Below are positions 26,501-41,500 of a DNA stretch of 64,000 nucleotides, piece by piece. The stretch spans positions 189,599-253,598 of the forward strand of contig QNGE01000123.1 in assembly GCA_008508345.1 (NCBI GenBank), written 5' to 3'. The stretch comes from Paragonimus westermani. Its lineage: Eukaryota; Platyhelminthes; Trematoda; Plagiorchiida; Troglotrematidae. A program made the position numbers and the translations under genes. The notes beneath the pieces are model-generated. The model did no database searches. It was not told the DNA's origin and worked only from the letters and a program-made list of their open reading frames with translations. Every line of letters begins with the position of its first letter. The first letter of the stretch is position 1.

Positions 26501-29500
26501 TGGCAGAGCAGACCTACTGAATGTCATACTGGAACTGAGTTTGGAATACGCGAATTAATTTAGAGTAACCAGTATAACTTCTAATATTCCAATAGCCAGA
26601 AAGAACTTTGACTCAAGTGTTGGCTCCTCAATCATACAGATGTTCTCCAAACAGTTAAGTAGAAAGGGATTCATTGACGCTTCCGAAAGCCATCCTCAAA
26701 CATATGCTCTTGTGTGCAATCTATAGAGAACATGGTAAAAAAGGTGCTGCCGAGTCAGTACGAAATGCTCGCACCTATCAGCTCTCGTGTTCCAACAACT
26801 TTGTTGTTACAGAAGTGAAAGCTACTTTATTCGAGCAAGAAATATTTCCTATTGTGAACTAGCTAAGGCTTGTCGATTGAGGAAAGTTGCCTAGAAAGGC
26901 CAGGGACACTTGAAAACGGACTTGCATTAGCTGCTGAATCAAGCATAAATCATCATAAATCAACCACAAAAAGTTGTAAACCGAAGCTGAGACACGTATA
27001 GCAAGTATCATTGCACTACTGAATGAAGCGACTGCAAATCGCTGGTATACCGTATTCCAACACGCCATAATATGTGATTGGTATACAGAATATATGCCTC
27101 GTCTTACAGCCTTCCAAGAATGTGTGGATACTAAACATTAAAGAGTTGTTACTCACGAAAGACGAAAACAAGGTGCCTTCTAATCACAGACTGAGAAGTC
27201 CAAAAAACCAAGTAGGACAGTGCAAATCTGAATTTGTGGCCTTCATGGATTTTGTTGTGTGTGAATGGGGAGGGTACGTGAGAAGACTAAACAAACAATA
27301 TGTACATGCTTGTCACAGTTCACTTTAGACTCCTAATATATTGTGAGACAAGCTTTTACTCACGATGTATCGCACATGACTCTTCTGGAGGTGGCAATCT
27401 AACAAATCTAAGAGGGTACGACGATTAGCATCTCGGTCAGCAAACCTAGTTCGTGAGTAGAGAATGTTAGAGTGTGGTAAAACGGTTGCTCTCACTTAGA
27501 ATATCTTATCGTTCGCTGTCGACAACTCACTGGCAATCCAACCAGTCATTCACTTTAACCTGATTGGGCTTCTCAGACTTCCCACCTCAAAAAACTCGTA
27601 ATATGCATGTTTAATGGCAGACCAAACAAGAATTTAATTAAGCGACGGTCAAACGAGTAGTGAAAATTTGTCACAACAACATGAAAAGATGCTACATAAG
27701 GTCACTCTAAAAAAATTACACACAGCTTGTAAGCGTTCAAGTCAAAGTTTTCGTCTTGATGTTAACTGGTGTGCGATTACATATGCTGACCTCCGGGAAT
27801 GGTTGGTGGCGGTGGCGGTGCTCCCATGGACGGAGGTGGCGGTGGTGGTCCTCCAGTGGACGGAGGTGGTGGACGAATGGATGCGGGTATGGGTGGGGTG
27901 GCCGCAGTCATTCCTGCTAAGGATGGGGGCATCACCGGGGTCCCAAACTTGGATGGTAGCAAGAGAGTCTCCTTAGGTTCTTCATGCTCATCTGGGTCGA
28001 GATCAGTAAAGTCGAACTCACGAAGCCGCAGTGGCTTGCGTTTCACTCGGTCCAAACACCTTTCCCAAAACACGTCTACATTGGACTCCACGTCAGAAGA
28101 CACACTAGGACTGCCAGTGCTTGCAGTATCACCTGTGAGCTGCAGACGTATACAATCAAAATGTAGCCAACTGTATAGGTGCATCAACGGATGAAATATT
28201 AATATGCACTGCTGATAAGATCGTGATTACATATTATTGAGTGCAAAGAACACATCTGTTATTCCATACGCGATTTGGGTGCGGCACAGTAAACAATAAG
28301 TTAAGAAGTGTTCTGAAACCTTGTTTGGGGTACACATGGGTGCAAAGTTACGTGGTGCAGGTAGGTCGTACAAAGTGAGTGGGTACGTTCAAGAAAATTG
28401 CGACATGACATAATCCAGAATCTAGCTACGTTGTCCGTAACCAGAAAGCAGGTTCAAGGATTATCCTCAAATGGAGAGTGAATGCATAGAAAGCATCACT
28501 TTAAAAGATGCGCGTTCAGTTGGTGAATTTTGCAGCGTGCCGTGGAATTAATAACTCACATCGAACGCAAACCATGTTTGATAATCCTGACAGTAAAGCA
28601 AGTTGAACAGGATTAGTCTGAGCAGCTAACTAGGAATGAATTTTATGTCAAGGCACGCTAACGTTTCAAAACCTCAGACTGCCGCATAATTACCAAGATT
28701 CTTCCTTCGGAATGATCTACCCATCAATCACATGAACACCAAGTAACCGGAGGACACGCAGTTGAAAATGTTGTTTTGAAAAAATCGGGTGTACAGTAAG
28801 CTAAAGTTTGATGAACGAATTTGAAAATACCTGTGTGCAAACAGAACACTCGAGCTCACCAATAAAGTTTATTGAAAAGCAATGTCGAAGTAAAATGATT
28901 TAAAAATTGCTGCCTATCTGAACACCCCAAATGTTCACAAACGCCTTCCAATGTCATTTGAAACATCACATCGAATTTCAACTGAACAGTTTGCTAGTCA
29001 CCATGTTAAGTAACACAGCACATCAGAACAGGTAATGTGGTCAAATCCCTTATCACGTTATTGAACGATATTCCGACGCAGAAAGGAACAAGTAGAATTG
29101 AGGAGCTACCATCAGTGAGACTCAGAGTTTACCAGTGCAAGATACAAGGCGGCCAACGAACGACACTCACCACTAATAATAAAACATTTGTAGACCATGT
29201 TCGTTTCGCACTTGAATTTGTGCCAAGAGATATGGTATATCCAGAGAAATACTACCTGCAAAAACGTGAATGTTGTCATTGTCTGGAGGATTGCTTCGCA
29301 GATGCTGTCTTACTGCCACTTCCAAAACTCGTAACTTGTTTGCATGATGTAGGCAATTTGATGTCGACTGCTGAAAGTTATACAAAGGTACGTATGAATT
29401 ACTCTTATCCTTGTTTGTTCTAACCTACAAGTGCCCGTTAAAAATAGATTGTACATAAAACGGCCTGATGGTAAAATGATACCAATCCGGGTTTCGGCCG

Positions 29501-32500
29501 CCTCGGACTGCCCTCAGTAGGGATTTGTTGACCACATTCCACTCACCTGTTTCCAGTCGAATGTCCTGTTTAAGGAAATTTTTTGCCCTGTTTTTCTTCC
29601 ACAATTTATATGGACTCCATTAGAATCTATGTTCGCATTTGAGTGCTTGCATCTTGTGCCTTCAGCAGATAAGCGACAATATGGCTGGGGTGTATATATT
29701 TGGCAACAAGTTCCAAGCTAACTTTCTCCTCCTCTACTCAGCGTAACTGAAAATAGAGTTTCCAGAATATGCTGTCCTGTAATACACAAAGATATCGTTC
29801 ACAATTAAAGCTATAGAGTCCACTTTCGCGAAACTTAATTGGTGGGCATCAAAAATTCTCTACATGTACGTAAAAGACGTTAGCGACTAATACAACCCAT
29901 TCTTGTGCTTGGCTTAATAATAATACACTTTATATGTGGAATTCACGTTCGGCGTACATGAACCTCGGTTTTGTGAGTGTAATCGCACACGTAATATTAC
30001 GGCGTTATCGTTACATTAAACGCTCTAGCTAGCAACAACGATAATTCGTAACGTTTGGAAATTGAAAGCAAGGTCTAAATTCTTTGGGGTTAGCAGTTAG
30101 TATAATTTAGCTTAAATCAGTGTCGACTACCCACCCACTCAACAGAGGGCAGATAAAACTAGTTAAATATGGATTTATTTCGCGTTCAAAATGAGATTGT
30201 TAAAGTTTCAGTCTCTACACTCGTAACCATATGAGAGTGTTCATACCTTTCGTTGTGCATTGGGGGCTACAGTTGGAACACTTGGTGGCTTTGCTGTTGG
30301 ACCAGCTTCGAAACGCTCCTTAGCAGATAAAATCATGCCGGTTCTTTCACGAGGCGCTTGCGGTTTTGTTACTTCATCGGGCTGATAATGGCAAACGGGT
30401 TCACCCAAAGATAATCAATTAGTGACACATTTAGTGTGTACTGAGTGAAAATATCGTATATCAAAGAAAACCACGGTGAAAGCTGGAAGACAGAAGGCGT
30501 AAGAGGTTATCATTCATAAGGATGGTTTAAAAACGATTAAAATTAATAGTTTGTTACTCTCAAAACACTGTAAGTAGTTGTTTGATTATTAATACTTCCG
30601 ATAGTCTGAAGTGTCATACTTGTGTCCATCAACATTTTGGGGATATCCATAACCATAACAAAGGTCTGTTGTAGACAGTTCTTATAACGCATCTAGTGTG
30701 CACATCTTCTCTACTCAGTCAGACAATCAAGAGTGTGGACTTCCTTAATAGATCCAAAGTGAGTATTCCATCCATACCGTTTCTCTGATGATGCGCAAAA
30801 CCTTTAGGTATGTCATTTCGTAGAAAATGAGTTTTTTCCTCTCATCTCGTTTTTCTGATCAGACTGAGGTGTTGCCCATTTTTTAACAAGAACCTCTAAC
30901 CACTCCCGATACCTTCCATCACTCTACCCGTAGGGTCTGGACAATGCTTGTAATGCAGACAGTTGAAAACTGCTGTTGCTGGCCAATTTTTATCCAACTT
31001 GCCCCCATCAGCACGAAATAGATCTGAGGTGAGCCCCATTGGTGCATCACCTCTTTTGTGTATACTGTGTTGATGAATTACAGTTGTATGTTGTGTGTAC
31101 GAAATAACAATGTGTAGTTCATACATCTTTTTCAACTGGAGCATCGGTGACAAAGTGAGAGTATTCTGTATGGTTTCACAAATGGTATGTGATTTCTTCA
31201 AGAGGAAAAGTTGTAAATTGTTGCCGGAACAAAGCGGCCTGAAGTCCGCGTCATTACCTGTGCTAAGACACCAAGTAAGAAACAAACAGAACAGCGGCTG
31301 CAGTTTGCCGACAATGTGCCTCTCCGGACCAAAAAGTACTTTTATGAAGTAAACCTTGTAAATTATGAACGTTGTCATTCACTGTGGAGAAAATTAAACT
31401 AAATTGAAAGCATCCATTTTGAAGTGATTAAATTAGTCAAAGGCAAGGTGTTGCTGTTACTCGTTACAAACATATTGTATGTTGGCCATCAACACATCCT
31501 TACTATCACAGCTGAATATATTGACAGTGGGATATAGGCGGTAAGTGACAGATAAACTGTTGTATAGAATATTAATATCTATTTGACTGGGTAACAGTAG
31601 TGGTCTGTAAGATACGTTTTTTTCCAGTGGACATTTCCAGGTGGCACAAACACACAGAGGAACAAGTGTTCAGTAAGCAAAAGTATACTTCTGTCACTAA
31701 TTAGGAGGTACGATTCATTTCTCTCAGTCATTCAGCATATCTGTCTGCAGCTGCAGGGGCATACATTGGTGGAAGTGAGAGATGGCTTGGGAACGGGGTC
31801 AAGCAGCGTCTACCAAAGTGACCGTGCCAAACAACAAGTTAACCAGATAGCAACTGTACGCTAATCAACCGAAGCTTGGCCTCACTGATATCTACATATA
31901 CACAACAGACAAGACAGGTAGTCGAAGCAATTTCACCGATCTACATGATTGCAACGTGCAACTAATTGAAATGGTTTTAGTTTTTGGGGGTTTGGTTGAT
32001 AACTACTCAAAACCCTCTGTTGTGTACCTAAGATGGCTTGACAAATACGTTATTCCTACTTTGATTTTCTTCATCCGGACAAAAACAGCCTGAGGCAATC
32101 AAGAAAAATTACTTTGTCTTCCAGTTAACTGATCGTTTAGTTTCCTCAAACTGTCAATTGCTTGCTTTGGAATTAATTCAGTCAACAGAATTTGTGTTCT
32201 TCCGGTGTTACTGAAACTGATAATTGGGACAGGCTGCTCAGCGAATAGTTGATGCAGCAAGTTAGACAGTGTGAGAAACGCTCAACTACAAAAAATGGAC
32301 CTCGACTGATTCATGTCAATTCAAGTGAGACAAAATGTAAAAGTTATCACGATGTTTACATTAACAAACACATGTACGAATACGATAAACTCGATTTTGC
32401 GCTAGCGGTTGTAGTGAGTTGAATAAACAGTTTTCCAGACGACGTTTTAACAGACGACTGACCGGTCGTTATACTCCCGACCGTTTTTTCCTTCAGCAAT

Positions 32501-35500
32501 GCTACCTGTTAAGTGTATTTTTTCGGGCGGAACTGACTAACATACAGCTAGTAAAGTGGTTAGACTTGATGTAACCTGATAATTTAATAGAAATATACTG
32601 AAATCCTTTTCGGAATGATGTACAACGACATAAATAACCTAAGACAACTCGCTTTTTGGAGTTGAATGCGACGTAAATTTCCAGTTGAGGTGAAACAGAT
32701 TTTAAAACTAAAACCGCAGACGCAATTAACCTTGAGTGATGGCCTAAACAATTTTTCGCTGCGAACGCTAACCTTCTCAAAAATGGCGGCATGTTTGTCC
32801 TTTAAGGCCTTCACAGCTCCGCTCGGTGAAGATGTCCCGTTAACTTGACCAGATTCTACTGCTGGCTTTTGACTGGCCTTACCTAAAGCCTCGATTTTGC
32901 TGCGCAGTGAACCCGCAGGCGGATTTTCTGGAACAGTGACTGCTTTGCCCCGTAATTCATCTTCGGCCGAATCGTCTAAATGTGGGTGATTGGAGAAAAT
33001 CGTTTTGTAGTTTAGAAAGAGTAGGCAGAAAGGTTCATGAGAGTCTTTGCTATGAAAGGAACAAGGATTGGACAGAACAATTTTTTAAGTTCGGCTGTGC
33101 ACTGAATTCGGTTAAAAAGTGACAACACGCAGCGTGAATGGGACGCCTTCAAGACTACACATCACTGGTCGAACAGTCATGCTTCTTGAGTGACAGAGAT
33201 CATGCGCGCGAAAACAAACAGTGAATCACATGGCAGATAACTGTGCGCGGATAAAATCAAGTAGGTGGACCAGTAGTCATGCAAGGTCATGAGTAAAAAA
33301 GGATGTGCCCCACTAGCAGTGAATAACCAAAGAATGAGTGACAAACCTGAGCTGTAAACCGCAAAATAATGGTTGTAATTAACGGACAACGAACGAATTT
33401 ACATTTTTTGATGGTGCTAGAGGATATCGATGGCGTAATAACAAAATCCAACCCACCTCATTGAACATGGCCAGGACGCATGTATTAATGCTGTTAGTCT
33501 CGGCTGTTATTTGCATAGATCGGCGTAGGTTTATCGAAACGTGCTAAGGTTCAGTCCTCGTTATGAACACACGTCGTCATGTTGCACGGGTAGGGTGAAT
33601 GAATACTCTTTGATTTTTTGAAAGATTTCTTATATATGTATAAAACATGTTATTACAGAGGGTGAAATATCGGTGTTTCAGAGCAGCGGCCAACTGCAAT
33701 CCAACCGTGAAGAGAACAACCAAGTCCTATTACGGCGGTTAGCCCTTTCACAAACCTAATCCATTTCGCTACACTGTAACATCAGTTGTCCGCCACTCAC
33801 CTTTAACAGATCGGCTGCTGCACCATCGTCAACAGCAGTACATCAATAGCTATCACTGATACCCAGTCAAAGATAGCCAAAATGAAAAAGATAAGACCTG
33901 GTTAAGAGTAGAGCTGGGGAAAGGACTCCAAGAAACATCTAAACCTTGTGCTTAACTTCGACTGTTGATTAACCACGTTGCTTATGTTATACGTATAAGT
34001 ACTAGAGCGTTAATGGAAAATGAGACGACGACTCATCTTACGATAAAAAGATCATATTAACGGATTTAATTTGACATTGTTTCCGTGTTGATTTAGCTGA
34101 AGCAGTTTACTAAAAAATAGCTGCAAACCATCTACATGGGGTACACAGTAAGTACAATATGGTTTTAAAGCCTTCCTTATTGTTGTTAATGTTGCGCGTC
34201 TCGAAAGATCAAGCTCTGTAGTTCAGATTGGAGTAGAAGCAAGCTTTTGGGTCGCACACCTTCGTACCATATATTCTGTAACTTATACACTGGTTTCGCA
34301 AAACATCTTAAAGGCCTGAAGTGTTGTTAACATAGTAGCGCTAGTGAATTAAATCTTTTGTTCGTTAAGCGAATGACCGCTGGTTAGAATCACGTTACCG
34401 TGAAGTCTACTGGATAAGCCCAAGCAGGGATGAAACATGCCAAGAATTACCGGTTTGACTAGGAGCACCACGAAATACTGTGAACCTTCTACTTGGTAGT
34501 GTGATGGTGAATAGTTTGGTTTGTTCAATCACAGCAAGAGGGGCGTTGACAACTTACATACCAACCTGGTGTCGTGATAATTTCGTCTTTGGAAATAATC
34601 TAGAAGACTAAATTTTCATTACATATTGTGAAAAATTGTTTAACTGCAACTGGTTGTTCCAGATCAGCAGCGTTAATCAGACACCAAGTCTATGAATGAT
34701 GCTGTTGTGGTTAACATAAACAAAGAATTTCGAACAGTTTTAGGCAGCAAAGTTCAGAACCAAAGTTGGCGGAACTATTAGTAGCTCTCATTAACTTAGT
34801 AAGCAAATGACCTCATCTTCATAATCATTCCCAGTGACTGGATGAGGTTGAAAAACCAACGTTTATCAGTTGAAGCTACTTGACTAACAGGTTAGTTGTT
34901 TATCCATAAAACAAGGAATGTCGTTTGACGTCACATGGATTCAAGCGGCACACACGCATTTGTACTAGCCTGTTCTATGCGCACGGTTTCCTAGCAAAAT
35001 GGACTGCCCTTCTAAACCCCATCAGCAAAGACGGCAGCATGTCGATGGTTTACACCGATACCCATCTTCAATAAAACCATGAATAAAAGAGCAAATCTTA
35101 GTTAAGATCAAACAGTAGTGAATGAACGCAAACCAAACAGTGAAAACAAACATGTCTATATTCAGACTTTCAGCACCAAAATGCTTCCGACTTGCAGGCA
35201 AACAGCCAAGTTAAAGTAAGACATCCTTGAAGAGCGCAGTAAGAGTCTTTCCGGGAAACTTCGCAGTCAGAGAATGTTTTTATTCTTCCGGCTAGTTTTG
35301 GTCCTTCGTTATCATTCGAACTGTTGCTATCTCATCCAAATGACGCCAGGCAATCGAAAACTTTGGATACATATCGCATTTTTGTTGCACTAGGACAGAA
35401 CGTTTCAAACTGTTCGGAAAACATTCTCTAAAATCAACGGACTTCCGAAACAACTTGCCGAATTCTTTGAGTTCGACACCTAGTGATAATCTGGGAGAAA

Positions 35501-38500
35501 TTCTTTGCTGCTTGGTCAGTCGATTTATCTGGGTGAGTGTATATTTTGCAACCGTTCCCGAAGAAACCCATGATTACTGGTCCGTCAGTTAGACTGTTAG
35601 GATCTGTGACACAAGTTACAGCCTTTAAAGAAGACACCGTGTTCACAAACAGGTATTCTGAATGTTCATCGTTAACATTGCAGTGACTTTTTCTACTTAA
35701 GTAATTGAAAATTAGAGGTTGGAAAAAACGTGTATTGCACTATAAATTAGTTAATCAACAATCAGTTTATTTTACTTAGTTCGTATTTTATACGTTTTGC
35801 CATCCTGAGAAATAACGTGTAACAAATCCAACATTTGTTACGTGAAACTTTCCGAACATCACTTACACTCCTGATTGTTGCAACGTGCTGTATAACAGTG
35901 GGCCGAAAAAAACAGTGGGAAAAGCTATTTTACCAACCACTGCTGAAATGCCTGCTTGCCGTAACTTACAACATATTGTATCCTGATAATGGTTACCGTC
36001 ATTGTAACGTTAGTACAAACGATAAACAACCACACCTACTAACGGATGTTTGCCAAACGAAGTTATAGAAGGCTTCAAGATTGTTAGCCACTTCGGGGAG
36101 TATCCTAGAAGAACAGCAAGACAGTTTGTTGGTTACTAACAATGCCAATATACAGACCAATTTCCGTCTCGGATGAAGTCCACAGTCAGGCCTAACTTTT
36201 ACATACCAATATTCAACTCATTTTCAATAAGTTTTAACCGTTCGGCAAACATTTGATCGCCACGACTTGGAGTAGTAGTTTTGAGCTCTGCTTCCACATT
36301 CAGCTCGAGTTGTTCTGTTGAAAGTAGCTGAGAAGAACAGTGTCCCAGTCCGTTTGGAGGGAATTCTAGGCTCAGCCCGTTGAAATCACTTAGCGTCTCT
36401 GCCTGCAACGCTCCCGTGATTGTGGATTCGGTATCTTTCGTTGTGTCCTCTTCAGTAGTGAAACAATGTGGAACCTTGTCCCTACTGTCCTCCACACCGC
36501 TTATTTCCAGGTCAGAAGTAAGTACTGGATGAGACGAGAGTGCTGAATCTGGTATGTTACCTGTGAGAAAATGATAGTTGTGTATGGTGATGTTTACGAA
36601 ACATGAAAGTTTGTTAGAAGAAGCCTAGATCGCACATCAACTGAGCGTTTTATAAACGTTGTTAAAACACCAGTAGCAACAAATCATTTTGCACCGGGTT
36701 GATATGCACTGCAAACTAGGAGTAATCACTCATTAATGGAGAAGGGATGGTTTAATTACCACGTGTTAAACTGATTCGAAGGATTTATGACGAAGTGAAA
36801 TCGGTAACTAGTTTAGCTGTTGAACGTGATCTCCAACTCGTGTAAGCAAAATTTGTTATATTCAAATAAACATGAAAAACGACGTCACTCTATTTTCCAA
36901 CACAATCTTCGAAAGTCATGTAACAATGTTTGACAGTGACGACCACTTGGTGAACAACCGTGATGGACACAGAAAACTGGAGAAAAACAATGGATAAATA
37001 TCAAAAAGGCATCGACGAAATACCTAAAAGTCCCACGTTCACACCCAACCATTAAGCATCACGGCTGTTGTAACTGAAAAATAAAATACGAGTGAACGTG
37101 GAATGCTACATCCAAGACAAATTCTTAAGCCTTCCGCCATAGAGCTTCATAAATTAGCGGCCTTTCACAGGCAAAACAGCCAACCAAGAGCAATGTGCAC
37201 TCAACGGCAGTCTAGCTAACGGCAATTTTTCTCACGTCTTCAAATACACTTGTGTGAACCGCAGGACTTTCGGCCTGTTTAACCTTATCTATTGTTGCGT
37301 ACAGGAGCTTCAGAATGATGGCCACTGAAATCGACCATCAACTTACCACCTCTACAATCTTCGAAGCCTTCGATTGTGCTTATGCCTACGGTCGCCTTAC
37401 GCCCAAAACTCCTTGATTTACTAAGTTGCATTTTTCTTGGACGAAATGACCTAGATTGGAGAAGACCACTTTGGTCTTGTGGACATAAACCACTACGGGT
37501 GAAGAAACGTAAATACATTTACCTATCTACCGCCTCAACAATTTCATATTCAACTCCATGATTCAAAAAAGTATTTTTAAGTAGTTGGCAGGAAGCAAAA
37601 TAATACCAGATCTTACCGGTGCCACTCCGGGACTATAAAACAGCAACACGTTGACGCTGGCCACTAATTGGGCCGTGTGAGCTTTTGGTCGCACCGTAAG
37701 GAGATAGAATCATATAATCATCACTCAACAAGTGGTTGGTGAAGGTTGCGATCAGTACAATGGAATCCATATTCTAATCATGATTTCATAGAGGACACCA
37801 TTGGAACACTTATCTACCGTATTTGACATATTCACCATAAAGGGAGGTAACCGTTTGACTGTGGATGAGCACAATTAGACAAACAGAAGATATCTCTCTT
37901 CCCCACACTTTAAGTACGAAAACATCCTCAACCAGTAGCTACCTATTTTGTGTGTAGTGTTTTCATATTATTCAGCGTGAAGATAAATTCACAGTAACAC
38001 CTCAAGTTAAATAACTGCCGCACCGCAAGTGTGACCAACTATTCGCTTTGTCATTCTAATTTTCAGTCTATAAATCAAATACACCATAATTCCTTTGGAT
38101 TCTTTGAGTAACCTGATATAAGCCTGTGGTTGAAAGATTTCCGAATGTGTATTGTTCTGACGGGACGCAATAGTTAGTCACTTGTCTATTTTAATACAAA
38201 TTTGGGAAGATAACAAGTTTAGCGCTCTGTTTCCCCCTGAAACGCTGAAACCGTCTATCTCACGAATATATAGTATGAATATACAGTAGGACTGAGCGAA
38301 TCGGTGTGGAAAAACGCTTTACCAACTTTCATGCAAGCCTTTTTATTTGGAAGCAAACATGTTGTAAGTGCATGTAAATTAAATACATGATTTCAAGGGC
38401 GTTGCCTGGAAGGCTAAATTGTTCACAGAAGTTTCACTTGAATCGCTGGCTTAGAGTCCCATGTGATAAGGCTCAAAGATAAGATGATCACTTAAAGAAT

Positions 38501-41500
38501 AAATGTCCCTAGGAATTACCGAAACACACTGTGATTGGGCAATGTGGGCTGGCCTTGAGGCGGACCAAATAAATGCAGGCAATCAGAGCCTAATGATTAG
38601 GATACGGTTGAATCTTTAGTGAGGCATTTGGCAATCACATAAGAGTTCTGAGAGTGACAGGTTAATAAATGTCTGTTGAGTTCTTCGTGCAAAATAACTC
38701 ATCTTGGACTGTTACTATACTCATCTAACCAATGTACGTTATGATACAATACCAATGATTACTTGAAAAACCGTCATGCCACAGCCTCTCCTCACTGACA
38801 GTTAGAACGAGTCCACAGTATCAATAACAAACGTAAACTAACCGATAATTGCTTCCGAAATTGATCCATTCAAGTTGCCGGTCGAAACGCCAACGTAATC
38901 ATGAGTAATATGTACTTTGTCCATTCTCGACCGTTCGTTATCTATCTGGCACTGATGGTTACCACTCATTTCGGCCACCTTTTCATTTATTGCCACGTGA
39001 TCATAAATTTGTACGTCAGGTTGTAAATCTGACCTGAAGCCCGGAAAATCTTCAGGTTTTTGATTCGGTATGCCTCCATTCACTTCAGTAAATGACGGTT
39101 TCTCCACCTCTTCAGCTTCCGGTTCACAATCGACCAGCTGGTCCGGAAGTTGATCCGGAGAGAACTCCACGGTGTGTGTCAGATCGTTTAATGGTGCTTT
39201 TAAAAAGGATTGCCATGGCATGCGTGCATTAGACACCTGGCGGTTGGCATATTAGCGAAACGTGCGAGCAGACATGCATGAGAAAGCCAATCGAGCATTG
39301 CAGCAGCATTGCAGGAATACGGTCGCAAGGTGCAACAAATGGCAAAAATTGCTTCGGGAGCATGATCGATAGTACTTTTTTTATGATTGACAAGATAAGA
39401 CATAGAAATTATATGAAAATCTCAATGCAGTGAAATAGAAAAAACTCCTTGAAGTCCCGTCACAATTTTGCGCAGACTTTTGTAAAGATTTTCAACCGTA
39501 GAGTGCCTCCTATTGGTAGAACAATCAAGTGATGGACCATTTAGAGCGGCGGTTTTTCGACTCATTCAGATATTTCCTCTCGTGTCGCATTATTCTCGGT
39601 AGCTTCGTTCTCTTTGATTCCGAAATATAAACTCTTCATTCTCCTAATTGGCATGTGGTGCGCGAATGCAGAAATTGGACAAGTAGCAACACATTAAGTT
39701 GACAATCCAGTCTACCGCCAAATGTAAGTGCAGAAGTCAATATGGTGAATAAGCCCGTTGCTATGGCTCTGATTGAAGCGCGTTCTGCGATAGATTACTC
39801 TGAGGCAATTTTAGATCCTTGTATAAAAAGACTTGAATCACCATTCTGTCACCTTTCTTTGCTCAATTTCTTATCACATTCATCTTACGTCCGCATGTGG
39901 CACAGTTTGGGATAAGCTGGTTTCGAAGATCAATCCATTTGTGATTCACTTTGGTAGTGCATTTCAGATTTAGTAGACCCTGTCTATCACTGTATATACC
40001 ATTAGTGTCTACTTTCCAAGCAGCAGTATGTGCGGTCGAATTTTACCAGGCACACAATAGTGGTAACAACTACAAAACCGTTCGTGTAATTCGGGAGAAG
40101 TTATCATGGAGCTTTGAAGCGCCCGTTTGCTTTACTTTGGTACAATAGCCTCACTCTTCTGATATATTTTTTTAGACAAACAGCAAATTATTGTTCTATG
40201 ATGCTGATAATTATTGCAGATTAAGTGTAACAACATCAAACGAAAAACAAAGCACTACACGTGTTTTTAGCTCTAGTGATTCTGTAAACATGACCTATTC
40301 TTTCGGTTAAAACATAACTGTTCTAATCATTTCCGTCTTACAAAGACTTCGGCCTTACACAAGGGCTTTACACCCCAGTACGCTATTCGTAAACACCTGC
40401 CGAAAGGCCCTGATGAGCAGAGATACAAGCTACTGGTTTCCAAATTAAATCGGGTGAGCCATACGTCAGTATGTCTGCAAAATCTATATCTCCTACAACT
40501 TTTAATAGAGTAACTATACGGAAGGGTGCACGATTGGCTTAAGGCCTTAACGTTTTTACCATAGAAATCACTGCGATGGTTTACATCCAACTTGAATTCG
40601 CATAAATAATCACTTACAAGTTCGATGGATTTTCGGTTCGGAACTGTCACCAAGTCTACCGTCCTCCGCCGCCATCAACCGGTTTCTGAGTAGGAGAATA
40701 AAAGCGAGTAAGTGTATAGCCTCTGTTTGGTTGATTTTGTGAGAACTATATAAAGATCGGGATTGGGGAAGGTACTCACTTTAAACTGGACGCAACGTGA
40801 GGAAATGTGTTGCTATTTAAAAGATATCGAATCAATTGACTGTCAAGATTATTCGATCAATCGATTCTGTTTCTTGTACACACATCAACACCATCATCAT
40901 CACCAACAACAGCAGACCAGAAGATGTTGTGGATCGGGCAGCCGTTCTACTCAAGAGTGCGGTGGAACGTCAATGGAAAGGCTTTCAAGAAGACAGCATT
41001 AATAAAAGAAGACTATGCATCGATACCACTTCCAGTTGTTGATACTCGAGTAATAGTAATTGACAACCACAACTAAATAAAGCCAAGTGTATTTGAAATT
41101 GTAAGGTTGAAATCACTTTGGGCTAGTTCATGCAAAGCTGTAGTCCATAAATAGGTAACTCATTAAAATAACTGATTATAATTACACTTGGTACATATTA
41201 ATGAAGTTAAACGTTGTTAGTTTTCGAATAAGCCTGCTCTTGCGTACACAGACAACAGATACCAGAAAGTGGAACGAATACGGGCAAGACCGTTAAACAA
41301 TATCATATATCTGACAGAATTCATATCAGTAGTAGGGGTGTACTGAGTGTGACCAGCCGCCACTCACAGATTGCTGGTGGTTCCGTTGACTTCTGAGCCA
41401 GCCTTCGATTTGGCTAAATTCAAGTTTTCCACTGACTGGTACCGCTTCGACCGACGCGACAGCGAGCCGTCCATTTCTTGGGCCATTGCTAAACTTGTCG

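Noticed and set aside
27799..28194. Gly-rich plus-strand open frame
   Set aside because: It is the antisense of the formin FH1 proline codons.
29037..29423. 128-codon plus-strand open frame
   Set aside because: No recognised similarity; antisense within an intron. A nested gene cannot be excluded but has no support.
30896..31378. 160-codon minus-strand open frame, the longest in the window
   Set aside because: No domain or family resemblance, lies in a formin intron and does not fit the splice phase of exons 11 and 12. A frame this long can occur by chance in 64 kb.
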